From assembly GCA_019155205.2 (NCBI GenBank), contig JAHNZQ020000010.1, positions 2,290,092 to 2,354,091 on the forward strand: a stretch of 64,000 bases of DNA, in the 5' to 3' direction. Position 1 is the stretch's first letter. Every line of letters starts with the position of its first letter. The DNA is from Gracilaria vermiculophylla. Lineage: Eukaryota > Rhodophyta > Florideophyceae > Gracilariales > Gracilariaceae. This document shows, piece after piece, positions 9,913-21,000 of this stretch. A program made the position numbers and the translations under genes. A model generated the notes under the pieces. That model ran no database searches. It was not told where the DNA came from and worked only from the letters and a program-made list of their open reading frames with translations.

Positions 9913-11192
9913 CAGACTGTTTCAAAAACATACGACATGCTGTGAAATCTCAAAAAAACGAACAAATGTATACTGTAGGCCTACAAAAATAGGTTTCAGA
10001 AAAATGGAAAGTCAAAAAACCATTTCAAAAACATTTGATCATCAATAACAATTCTTTACTGCGCGACGATCAATAGTTTATTTTGCATCCTTTTTGCTGT
10101 ATAACGCTAATGCAGCGTTTCGGCATCGAATTTATGTACTTTTCCACAGTTGAACCTGCTATGGATTTCCAGCAATTTTTCATACATTTTTTGAGTTCAA
10201 AAAATGTCTGAAATTGCCTTCCATGCGCATAAACCATCCTTGCCAGCAGTCCTCAAACGCTTTTGATGGGGTTCAAATCTGGTGAGCGCGCTGGCCACTA
10301 TAAAACAGATACCTCAGACTCGTGTAGCCAATTTTTGATGAAAGATGCAGTGTGTACAGGCGCATTATCCTGTTGAAAAATGAAAATTACTTAATGGAAA
10401 CATAAACCAAAAGGTAGCAAATAGTTGTATAGAACTTCTTGAAATTTTTCTGCATTCATGTTCGTTACAATGAAGGCAATTTCCGTTAGACTGTTTTTAG
10501 AAATGCCCACTAAGACCATTACAGAGCCTCCAGCACAGTGTTTGGTGTAAAATTCATGACGTTCCTTAAGAAAATCGTGCCAATAATATTTGTAGCAATC
10601 TGGTCCGTCCAAATTGAACTTTTTTTCATCATAAAAAATAACATTATACCATTGCTTTTTCCAATAGGCTTTTTCAGCACACCAGGTAATCCTCTTTTGT
10701 TTATGATGGTCTTGGAGAAAGAAAATTTTCTTAATGTTTTTATATTTAAATAAATTTGTGCTGTTTATCTGCTTCCATATAGTTGATTTAGAAACGTTGA
10801 GATTGAAATTTATTCCAGTTCTTTTGCACGATACTTTTCCTTTACACAACTACCTTTTAATTCCTCTTTTGTCTGCTGGGCTGAGCTTCTTCGGGCGTCC
10901 CGGAGATCGTTTTAAGCCATATTGAGTCGGGTGTTTGAGAAAAGTAGCAATTGTGACCCTAGAACGCTTTAAGTTTTTAGCGATAGCACTGTTAGAATGC
11001 TTCTCGGCGTTCAACGTAACGATTTGAAGCTGTTCTTGCTTGGAAAGTGGCGGGCCTCGAGCCATTTTTACTAGAAAGAAGACGGTGTACATATCTTTTT
11101 TGAAACGATTCTACATAGACTATGTGCAAAATTAAGCCTACAGTACAGTTTTGGCGCAATTTTGAGCGGTAATATGTTTTTGAAACGCACTG
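9913..11192 (-). mobile_element. Tc1/mariner-type DNA transposon with TIRs and TA target site
   Basis: A 1,280-bp element bounded by imperfect terminal inverted repeats. Both ends begin CAG, and six bases in both share the exact 14-mer GTTTCAAAAACATA (9919-9932 and, inverted, 11173-11186). A second shared 10-mer, TACTGTAGGC, lies further in (9971-9980 and inverted 11136-11145), with an 11-nt spacing difference. Each end is flanked by TA (9911-9912 and 11193-11194), the duplication made by this superfamily. Length and layout fit Tc1 elements of about 1.3 kb. The single transposase gene inside is dead. The AT-rich composition differs from the surrounding GC-balanced sequence. Confidence 0.93.
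10070..11092 (-). pseudogene. Tc1/mariner transposase with four in-frame stops
   Basis: One uninterrupted reading register of 341 codons, the usual length of a Tc1 transposase, with four internal stops and no frameshift: 10850-10852, 10391-10393, 10298-10300 and 10253-10255. The N terminus (10850-11092) holds the paired-type helix-turn-helix (SNSAIAKNLKRSRVTIATFL) and an AT-hook-like GRPKK. The catalytic core shows the first Asp in FYDEKKFNLDGPD, the second in FQQDNAPVH and the third-position motif SPDLNPIKSV. The residue at the DD34E glutamate position is Lys. The missing third acidic residue and the stops both argue that this copy makes no active enzyme. Confidence 0.88.
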
Positions 11193-11454
11193 TACATTAC
11201 AATGCGGCACAACTATGAAATCGAGCGACATTTGTGGACTTTGGTGAAGAAACACACAGCGGTCCGTACTATACCCTTCTCACAGGCTTGATTTGGGCAA
11301 TGGTTTAATTTGGGCATACCTATAACAAAATAGCGTTTGCACTCTTCCGCCTCCTGAAATCTACTCAATCTTCCTCATTCGCTGACATCGTGTACCTGAA
11401 CAGCCCATCCGTCCATCCACCTCCCCAGGTTCATATTGACCCGTCCATAGCAGT
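11193..11454. other. Short spacer; no gene seen
   Basis: About 260 bases between the Tc1 element and the pogo-like remnant. It may hold the pogo element's left end, but I could not identify terminal inverted repeats. Confidence 0.35.
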
Positions 11455-12809
11455 ATGCCTCCGTCCATGAGAGCACAAACCCTCGCCCAAAACGCAAGAA
11501 TCAAAAAGCGAAAAGAAGAAAAGGACAGAAGGGCAAAAGCCCTGTCGCTTATTCAAAAAGGTGTTAGTGCCTTAAAGGCGTCTACAAAGACAGGGGTTTC
11601 CAGAACCACGACTATGCGCATTAAGAACTTTTATGACACCTCCAACAAGGTCGAGCTCGAAAAGCTGCTTGACCCTGTGCTTCACCATACTGGGCGGAAG
11701 ACAGTCTTATCGCCACACGAAGAAGAACTCATCGTCAAGCGCGCTTTACACGCCGCGGCGCATGGTTATGCAGTGGATAACACTGTCATGATCACTGTAC
11801 ATGCAAAGATAGCAGTTGATAAATGTAACGAATACGCTAACGGTGTGGCCTCCCCTGACGCCATTCGATTATTTCGAGCTCAAAACCGGGCCTTGGCGTA
11901 CAGGTAGCTGAAAACGTGACCGGGGCACGACTAGCAGCGCAAAACAAGATGCATATTGAAAGTTTGATGTACGAGCTGCAGGACGTGGAGCAACAACATC
12001 CGGGTATACTTGCCGATGCCAGTCAAATTTGGAATTGGGATAAAACTGCCGTATCCGGAGAATATTAAAGGAAAGTCAGATGCTATGCTTCGGCGTCTAC
12101 GCACAGTGGTGGTGCTAGGCGCAGTATCAGAGACGCTGGGAAACATGTGACAGCTGGAATCGCAATTACGGCTGCGGGCAACGTTGCCCCTCTTTTTATT
12201 GTAGCTTCTGGAAAACGAATCTTTAAGACTTAGCGAGACCTTTTACAGAAGCAGGACTTCACTAATGCACTCGGAATACCCCACTGGCTTTGCGAAGATA
12301 GCTGGTTGCCGCCGGAAACTGCAATCCATGTGACAAAATCTGGCTCCATAGATTGTAGTGTAATTGTGAAAATCGCCGAACATGTAAATGCGCATGCCAT
12401 GAAAACCATCCCTTCCGATAAGCACATTTTGCTCTTGGTAGACGGACACAGCTCTAGAGAAGGCTTGGAGTGGATTGAGACATGTCAGCGATTGAACATT
12501 ATCGTCGTGCGTCTTCCCACGAATACAACGCACATTTTACAGCCTTGCGATCAGCTAGTGAACCGAACGTTTCAGCGCACAGTTCGAAAAACTAGAGATG
12601 AGTTGTTGGCCATGGCCCACCTCTCGTGGGCTAATACGTTTTACAAAATCAACTTAGCAGTAGCTGGCCATCACGCGATCACACCCAGCGATGCCAAGAT
12701 GTCTTTTGTGAAGTGCGGGATGTGGCCAATGGACTTCAGATTCGTTCGCTTCGCTATTTCTTCAAGACAGATCGACAACCCCTTAACCGAGCACGTAGAG
12801 GCAGGTTAG
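11455..12809 (+). pseudogene. Pogo/Tigger-like (CENP-B-type) transposase remnant
   Basis: Two surviving pieces of one transposase. The 5' piece (11455-11907, 150 codons) is basic and has a psq-type helix-turn-helix (QKGVSALKASTKTGVSRTTTMRI), followed by a LSPHEEELIVKRAL region like the CENP-B second DNA-binding module. The middle (11908-12305) is broken by stops and frame changes but still shows IWNWDKTAVSGEY, where the first catalytic Asp of the DDE_1 fold would lie. The 3' piece (12306-12809, 167 codons) has the diagnostic ILLLVDGHSSREG with the second Asp, then LPTNTTHILQPCD. The family is known for cut-and-paste transposition at TA sites. No TIRs were found. It could be a broken host gene derived from pogo, but the internal breaks make a dead transposon likelier. 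Confidence 0.8.
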
Positions 12810-14009
12810 AGCTCTGACCACTCTGAAGCTATGTTGGGCAAGGTTACGGGCGCCAGGAGTCATAATATTGTGCTGCAGTATGAAATACATCGCCTTACGG
12901 ACGGAAGGTACCCTGCCTCTCGAGCTCTTTCCAAGGTTTCTGCTCTTATCCAGACCAAATATAGGGCCAACACGATTCTCCAGCAGGATATACGGGCTCC
13001 AAAAAGTGCTAATTGTAGTCGTAAGGCTCGTAAAAACGGCGGAGGCGAGTAAAAATCCAAGATATTGACTTCGAAGGGACCTAAAACGTCGCTTTGGGAT
13101 GCACAGTTGTAAAAGTCTAAAATGGAGGATGCCCAGATACTCGGCGTCCAAATCCGAGAGCTATGTGACAGGAGTGGATTGGATAAGGAGAATGTTGAAC
13201 CAGTAGGTCTTGAAAACGTAACCCGTTATGTAGAGGCTACAGTTGACGACTGCTTTGACGATTTTCCTATTGGTCAGTGGCGCAGGCGATTTGCGTCAGG
13301 TGCGTCGGAGAAAGGAATGGGCTGCCGCACAGATTTGCATCATGATGCTGCACGGTCTTTGCTGGGATTGTCCCAGCTTCGATAGATATGTCGCTGCCGG
13401 GGTGCTCAAATTGAGTCCGATGGCGTCTGCTGCGCTCAGAAACAGAAAATTGGGTACCCCAAAAACGGCCTGCATGGGGGCTAAACGGCAGATTTTACAT
13501 AAAATGTTAACGTGACCAAATCAAGCCTGTGAGAAGGGTACTGTAAAATATGAGGGCAAAAAGAAAATTGAAATATGTATTCCTCCCGGACCTTTAAAAC
13601 AATGTTGACATTCATTTGAAGTGACTCGTATAATTGAGGGCATGCCACGCACAATTCGCTGTTGGGCAGAATGACAACAGCATGCGCGGAGCTGCCAGAT
13701 AGGCCTGCAGGGTCGATAATTCCGGTTTTTACACGATCAGTTGGTAGCGCGCTGCCCGACGATTTTCTACCCACCTCAGTCCAAACCTCCACTTCATGTC
13801 GTTGTGTGTAACATCCGCCCTTGGTTCTTCCCTTCCACGCCGTCTTTCTCCTGGCACTCAGATTGGCTCGCTCTCAGACTGAGTGTCTGCCTTTCGTTCC
13901 AGGCGCATTCGTGAGACGATTTGTTTGAAGCCCCTGGACGAGAAGGATCCACTTCGTTGCCCTCCACGTCCGTGCGGCGAGCGAACCGAGTGAAACCTTT
14001 TGGGCGGCC
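12810..14009. other. Intergenic stretch before TAF4; no recognised gene
   Basis: The longest forward frames, 13122-13385 (87 codons) and 13243-13515 (90 codons), overlap in different registers and resemble nothing I know. They could be remnants of the pogo element or of a lost gene. The 200 bases before the TAF4 start are pyrimidine-rich on the plus strand, as they are before several other genes here, and probably contain its promoter and leader. Confidence 0.4.
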
Positions 14010-16860
14010 ATGGATACCAAAAAAAACCTCGATGAACTTCTCGCCGCTATAGGAGATGGAACTGCTAGCACAGCAAATACAGCGCCACGCGTTAAGCAAA
14101 TATCTCCCCAGGTTCACAATCCAGCTGCTGGATTTCCACAGGCTCCGCAGATTCCGCTTCCCACTGCCCCGCAAGCGATCGGCAGACCAACGAGTTCCAC
14201 CACTGCGCCAGGACAGCCGAACGTGAATGGTCATCACTACAATGACCTGTTGAGTCTGCTTCAGGGGCAGGGTACGCCGGTTGCGAACCAACAACTGCCC
14301 CGATCACATAACCCCACTGTTACCCGGATGTCTGCCCCCAATCGCCTTTCATTTGTGCCAGGTGGCCCAGCGGCACCGAATCAGTCACTGGATCCAAAGG
14401 CAATAGCAGCCCTAAAGCGACAAGAAATACAAGCCGCTCAAGCAAAACAGCGAAGGGAGAGCCTAGCGAACGTCTCCTCAATAAACCGAAACCCATCTAG
14501 CGTGGCAATGACCCGGATGAGCAGTCAAGGGTTTCCGTCCGGAATACCGCCTGGTCTCAACGTACCGACAACGGCGCCTGTANNNNNNNNNNCAAGGCGA
14601 GAGCAGACTGCGCGAACACATAAAGGCTGTATGGTCTCAATGGGTGAAGGGAATGATCACACGCCCACAGCTTCTTCAATCTGTATCTAATTTTGTCAAG
14701 CAAAGCACCCCTGCTGCAAAAGATGTGGATGTTATCAAAGATTTTAAGGCATGGTACGAACACGAATACGAGATTCAAAAGCAAAGAAGTCGTCATACTC
14801 AAGCCCAATTACAAAACCAAGTTCGACATCAGCCGACATCCGGACAGATTAATCGCGGCAGTAATGTACCATTACATTCCGGAAGCCAAACAATACGCAC
14901 GAGTATAGCGCCTCAAACGGTATCGACTGCCAGAGGACAGGTAAAGCAAGAGCCGCAGAGGTCCAATATAGTTCGCACAGCAGGGAAGAGCATTGGCGCA
15001 AAGCCGGAGCCCATGCGCCTTGTCCCAGGAGCAAGAGCGGTTGTGCCAAAGAACAATGGAGGTAGAGCAGTGTCTGCCGATAACATTGGTGGTAGACAAT
15101 TTCCAGTGAATGGTGTGCCAAGACCACCCCCCATGCCAACTCCGGCTTCTTCGAACCTTATGATGCATAGTTCAGTCACACCACAAGGCAGGGTGAATCA
15201 AGTGGTAGCTTCGAAGTTTCCCGACGGCAGACCAAATAGTTTGCCGCATACTGTTGCACAGAAAGCAGTCGGAAGTGTACCCCAAGTTGCAGGAAAGAGT
15301 ATCGGGGGGAAAAGTTTATTGCATACTAATGCTATCATTCAAGCAAAGCAAAAACAGCTCAGAAGGCCTCCGCAGAAGAGCGTCGCAAAGACAACTATTC
15401 GAACGTCGCCGAAGGGGGCAGGAAAGGGAAAATCCCCCGCTGCTTACCCTTTTAAAACTGCAGTTCATCCTGCAGCTCACGCTGGAGCACATGTTGGAGC
15501 GCATGTTGGAGCGCATGTTGGAGCACACACTGGGGCACACGCTGGAGTTCATGCCGGAATTCGTCCCGGAGGAAATGTTCAGATATCTTTTGCACCTGTT
15601 CAACTTCAAGCGCAGCTTCCTGCCAAGCGAATTCTAGAAAATAACACATCCTCATCCCCGTCGAATACAGCGAAGAAGGTGAAAACAGCCCCAAAAGTAT
15701 CGAAGACCACTACGAGCAAGAAGAAGCCGTCACCGGCTGTCGCAAATTCCTTGTTGTCGAAGGGAGCAAGGCCCCCCATCTTGAAACCAGATCAGAGGAA
15801 TAAAGGTGCGAAGAGGCCTATGCCATCTGGAGCACTGCCGCCTGCTGGGCCTACGCCGATGGCGCCGGGAAATCCGAACGCAGATGTAGTGCAGAAAAAA
15901 GTGCGTCGCCAAGTGGATTTGAAGGAAATCAACCTCGTTGACAACGTGGTGGATATTGAAGATGAGGAGGTAAAACTGAATGTGGACGCCAACGGAAAAC
16001 GACAAGCAGTCGAGGAAGTGGTCCAATACAGTCCAGACATGATTGTTTCTGGTCCTGTTCTCCGTAAGAAGATGCAGTCTATCGCCAAAAGACATGGAAT
16101 TCATGAGAACGTTAACAAAGAAGCGATGGAAATTATGTCTCTTGCAGTTCGAGAGCGTTTAGCATGCATATTAGAGTCGCTGAAGACGATAGCATCGGTG
16201 AGGGTGGGTGCCGAAAAAGGACAATGGGGAAGAGTTGAAACGGGGTTGAATGTACGCGAAAAGCTGAAAAGGGCTCGAGAGGATGAAGAGCGGGCACTTC
16301 AAGTTGCCGCTGAAATGAGAGTGAGGCGACGTAAGGAACAAAGAGAGGCCGACGCAAGAAGAGTCGCGGGAGAGGCGGCCAAGAACGATAAGAGTGCAAG
16401 GGATTCGAGTGCAGCGGCGGAAGCTGAAAGAAAGGAAAAGCTTGCTCTCGAAAAGAAAAGAAAGGAAAGTAGCAGTCAACGGGACGCCTTGTCTGGGTTA
16501 GTTCGCGACTTCGACAGACGACGTCGCCGTGCATCAGCGAAACCGCTTGCTCCGCTCAAGCCCCTCGGGAAATCTGGCTTGCCGCCGCTGGCCAGGCGCC
16601 CGAATTCCGACGGCTCAGGAAGATCTGGCCTGAAACCATTAGGATCGCTCGACAGGCTTAAGGATTTGGGGCCATTGGTGAAGCTCGGCGGAAAGTCTAA
16701 CAGTCCTGCCCCTCGTGGACTTGGTAGAGACCCTGTGGCTGCACAAGTCAGACTACGCGTGACGCTTATGGACTGCGTGTTTTTGTTCGAATCGGAAAGG
16801 AACACTAAGAAGAGTTCTCTGCTGTACAAGTGGTACGCTCGGCTTCCCAACGGGAAATGA
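14010..16860 (+). CDS. TAF4: TFIID subunit TAF4 homologue (contains a 10-N gap)
   Basis: TAF4 is a histone-fold scaffold of TFIID, acting in the nucleus at pol II promoters. The N-terminal part (14010-14582, 191 codons) is a low-complexity Pro/Ala/Ser region. Straight after the N run comes an RST-like domain (LREHIKAVWSQWVKGMIT...), found in plant-type TAF4 proteins. A long Gly/Pro/Lys-rich linker follows, including a GAHV repeat and basic clusters. The C terminus carries the TAF4 signature from about 16048: LRKKMQSIAKRHGI, then SLAVRERLACILESLKTIA, a charged coiled coil, and the closing helix RVTLMDCVFLFESE...SSLLYKWY. The two halves lie in different registers across the Ns (codons end at 14582 and restart at 14593), so the 10-N run does not measure the true gap. 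The start is the first Met of the open frame. The C terminus looks complete. Confidence 0.85.
14583..14592. other. Assembly gap (10 N)
   Basis: Ten unknown bases inside the TAF4 coding sequence. Coding sense on both sides implies that the missing length is a multiple of three (or includes an intron), so ten is a placeholder. Confidence 0.97.
15484..15555 (+). repeat. 12-bp minisatellite in TAF4 (Gly-Ala-His-Val)
   Basis: About six imperfect tandem copies of a 12-base unit close to GGAGCGCATGTT encode GAHVGAHVGAHVGAHTGAHA. It lies in the disordered linker of TAF4 and is likely length-variable between strains. Confidence 0.85.
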
Positions 16861-18035
16861 GTTTATCCGTACTCTTTAGAACGATGGAATGATTAGTGAT
16901 ATGTCATTAGGAGGTTATGTTCACCTTGACTTGCTCGTACAACTGCTGCTACCACTTTCAGGGGTGAGGGAAGAGTACCATTCTAGATTATGCGTATGTT
17001 CCATTCTTAGGAAGAAATAATGGCAAGAGGCGTGTTTAGTGATGCAGATAGATATGTGTGCAGCCCCATTATCAATGAAAAATGCATGATAGACGTAACA
17101 CAGTTATTGCAATTCCTCGCCGTGATTGCGTGCAAAACGATTTCATGAGCCGGCGCTCATCGCTATACGAAATCTAGAGTACGGACCTTGGCAGATACCT
17201 GTTGTGCCGTACAGTGGTCTGATCTCCTTCCTTATCAGGATGGGTTTTGATCATGGGGCTACTCAAAGACCATGAGGCTACCGCGAGTGGCTGAGGATGG
17301 GTAGCGCCCCGTCGGACCTGTGTTAACCTTAAATTGGGCATTGGCGACGAACGCGGCGAGCGGGCGAGTATTTGCACTCCGTGCCGCCGAAGCGCCGTTC
17401 TCAACGCTGGCGCGCGAATATGTTCAAAAACCCCGCGGAAACAGCATCCATGACGCTCGCTGTCGCGCTCACCGTGTTGGTCGCTCACTCATCTTCCCGC
17501 CTTTCATCTGTTCATAGCCCCGCCACCTACGGTCGCCGTCGCACGGTTGTAAATCACTCGCGGCGGATTGCTTCGTCGTAAACCCCGGGCGTTGCCTGCC
17601 GAGGTGGCAGCTTTTCTCCCCCGTACCGCGCGATTCCTTTCGCCGTTTACTTTCAGCATCGCCTGTGCTTCTTGAGCGACTGTTGCTCTTGCGTTAACTT
17701 GAACTTTTATGCCCCGTTGTTTCCGTTGCACGTTTCCGCCATCTTTCCCTTGCGACGCTTCTGCTGCGCAAATCACTAATTCTGGCAGACATCTGTCAGT
17801 GTACATACATTTCACAACTTCCTTGCTGGCGGGTGCGACCGCCGCTAACAACATCGCCGATCTCCAACAGAAATTCATCAAATCGAATCGCTTTTCCGTT
17901 AGTTACTTCTTCGAAACTTTGTCAGCTTTGAGCACATCATTCTGCTCCCAACGCTTGGTACTGTGACCCGTCTGATTCGCATCCACCTACACTTCCGAAG
18001 AAGTGCAACTTGAGATATCCAGAGTTTAGCCCAAC
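16861..18035. other. TAF4-RPB1 intergenic region
   Basis: No recognisable gene. The longest frame (17504-17881, minus, 125 codons) is compositionally ordinary and unsupported. The last 700 bases are pyrimidine-rich on the plus strand and should include the RPB1 promoter and 5' leader, ending CCCAACATG at the start codon. Confidence 0.5.
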
Positions 18036-21000
18036 ATGAGTCAAACAGTACGATTCCCATACTCGAGTGCCCCGGAGCGTAAGCTCCGAACCGTTCAGTT
18101 TGGGATCTTTGGCCCTGAGGAGATTCGTCGTATGTCTGTTGCTGAGATTAAGCACGAGAAGACTTATGAAAACTCTGTGCCCGTTGTAGAGGGAACAGCT
18201 GATCGCCGGTTAGGCGCCAATGGCCGTAACTTTCCATGCCAGACGTGCGGAAGCAACGATAGGATATGCATGGGTCACTTTGGCCACATTGAGCTCGCAA
18301 AGCCTATGTACAACATTGGCTTCATGAACACTACGCTCAAGATCCTCAGATGTGTATGCCACTACTGCTCTCGGATTCTATGCACGGAACGCGCTGTAGA
18401 AGACTTGCTCAAGATCGTGCGTCCGACGGCGAGAATGCGTGCAGCTCAACGTGTAACAAGCGGAACAAAGAAAGTTTGCACAGCCGAAAACGGTTGTGGT
18501 CACACTCAGCCAAAATATTCGCGCGATGGATTCCGTATCCGTGCTGTGTTTGATGATAGTGCTGATGATTCAGTCGACCGCAAACAGACTATTACAGCTG
18601 AGAGAACGCATTCCATCTTTAAACGAATTTCGGACAGAGATTGCACTGCTCTTGGGCTATCTGCTCAATGGTCACGTCCGGAGTGGCTCATACTCACACT
18701 TTTGCCAGTACCACCATTATCAGTGCGTCCTTCTGTTATGCAGGGTGGTCTTCGAAACGAGGATGACCTTACAAATAAGCTTGGAGATATTGTCAAAAAC
18801 AATAATGCCTTACGAGTACTGGAATCCACTGGAGCCGTAGCCCATACTATTCGAGAACAAATTGATCTCGTCCAGTACCACATTGCAACGTACATGAACA
18901 ATGAAATTCCCGGAGTTGTGGCAGCGACAGTGCGGGGAGGTAGTCGAGCTATAAAGAGCATAGGCCAGCGCTTCAAAGGGAAAGAGGGTAGAGTGCGAGG
19001 AAACCTTATGGGAAAGCGTGTTGATTTCAGCGCAAGAACAGTAATTACTCCTGACCCTAACCTCAGGCTCCATGAGGTCGGTGTTCCTAGATCAATTGCT
19101 AAGAACCTGACTTATCCTGAGTTGGTGACGACATACAATATGGCAGAAATGCGAAAACTTGTGCTGAATGGACCGAACGAATATCCTGGTGCACATTCCG
19201 TAGAACGTGAAGACGGCCGTAGAATGGGTCTGACCTACATTTCAGACCGTTCAATGGTTCGATTAGAAGTCGGCTTCAAAGTAATTCGTCATATCAAGGA
19301 TGGAGACTATGTGTTGTTTAATCGACAGCCAAGTCTTCATAAAATGTCTATCATGGGTCACAGGATACGGGTGATGCCGTATTCGACATTTCGTTTAAAC
19401 TTATCGGTAACTTCACCATACAATGCCGATTTTGATGGAGATGAAATGAACTTGCATGTGCCACAGTCTCATCAGACACGTGCTGAGGTTCAGGAACTCA
19501 TGCTTGTTCCGCACTGCATTGTGTCTCCGCAGGGCAATAAACCTGTCATGGGTATCGTCCAAGATACACTTCTTGGCTGTATGCTTTTCACGCAGCGAGA
19601 CACTTTTCTTGAAAGGGATTTCGTGATGAATCTGCTCATGCATGTTGGCGACTGGGACGGGATAGTGCCAGAACCAACAATATACAAGCCAAGGCCTTTG
19701 TGGACTGGGAAACAAATATTCTCCCTCGTGTTACCGTCTGTAAATTTAGTACGCTTCAATATAACTCATCCGGATGATGAGAACACCGATATCTCGCCAG
19801 GAGACACAAAGGTGTACATCTGTAGAGGAGAGCTTATCTGTGGCATTGTGGACAAGAAGACTGTAGGTACCTCCGCAAATGGATTGATTCATGTCACTTG
19901 GAAAGAGTTTGGTCCAAGGGTTACCGACAAGATGATTTCGCAAATCCAGGTCTTGGTAAACCATTATGTACTGCATAGAGGTCAATCTATTGGGATTGGT
20001 GATACTATTGCCGATGAAGCTACTATGCGGAACGTCATTCAGACTATCCAGAACGCGAAGGATGACGTGAAAGACCTCGTTCGGAAGGCGCAAGAAAAAG
20101 AACTCACTCTACTACCAGGAAAGGGCATGATGGAATCTTTCGAAACGGAGGTTAATAAAGTACTGAATGGTGCTCGTGACAAGTCAGGTTCATCGGCTCA
20201 AGATTCTCTGTTGAAATCTAACAACATCAAGCGAATGGTTAGCGCTGGATCAAAAGGTTCTTTTATCAATATCTCACAAATATGTGCATGCGTGGGTCAG
20301 CAGAATGTCGAGGGTAAGCGAATATCTTACGGCTTTAACCGAAGAACACTTCCTCATTTCGTTCTTGATGATCTTGGTCCGGAGAGTCGTGGGTTTGTCG
20401 AGAATTCTTATTTGAGGGGACTCACGCCATCAGAGTTTTTCTTCCACGCAATGGGAGGTCGTGAAGGACTCATTGATACTGCAGTAAAAACTGCCGAAAC
20501 AGGATATATTCAACGCAGGTTGATGAAGGCAATGGAAGACATTATGGTGAGATATGACGGAACCGTTCGAAATTCCTGCAATCATATCATAGAGTTTTTG
20601 TACGGTGAAGATGGAATGGACGCAACGTTTCTAGAAGACCAAAGTCTGCGTACCTTCAAGGTGTCTGACAAAAAGCTAGAGAAAGAATTTTGGCTCGACC
20701 CTACTGACTCATCTTTTGGCCGGGACGAACACGGGCGTCCTTATCTCAATGAGGACACATGCGACAGAATAAGGCAGGACGCCCAAATGCATATTATACT
20801 CACCGAAGAGTTCGAGCAAATTAAGCGAGATCGTCACGTTCTGCGAGAAGAAATCATCAAAAACGGTGACCCCAAGCGTCCATTGGCGGTAAATGTGGAC
20901 CGGATTATATGGAATGCCAAGTTGTTGCACGGCATCCGTTCGGATTCTCTCTCAACCCTCACTCCGGACCAGATTAGGAAGGGAGTTCGAATGCTGCTGA

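Noticed and set aside
16133..16534. 133-codon ORF antisense to TAF4
   Set aside because: Shadow of the conserved TAF4 C-terminal coding sequence.
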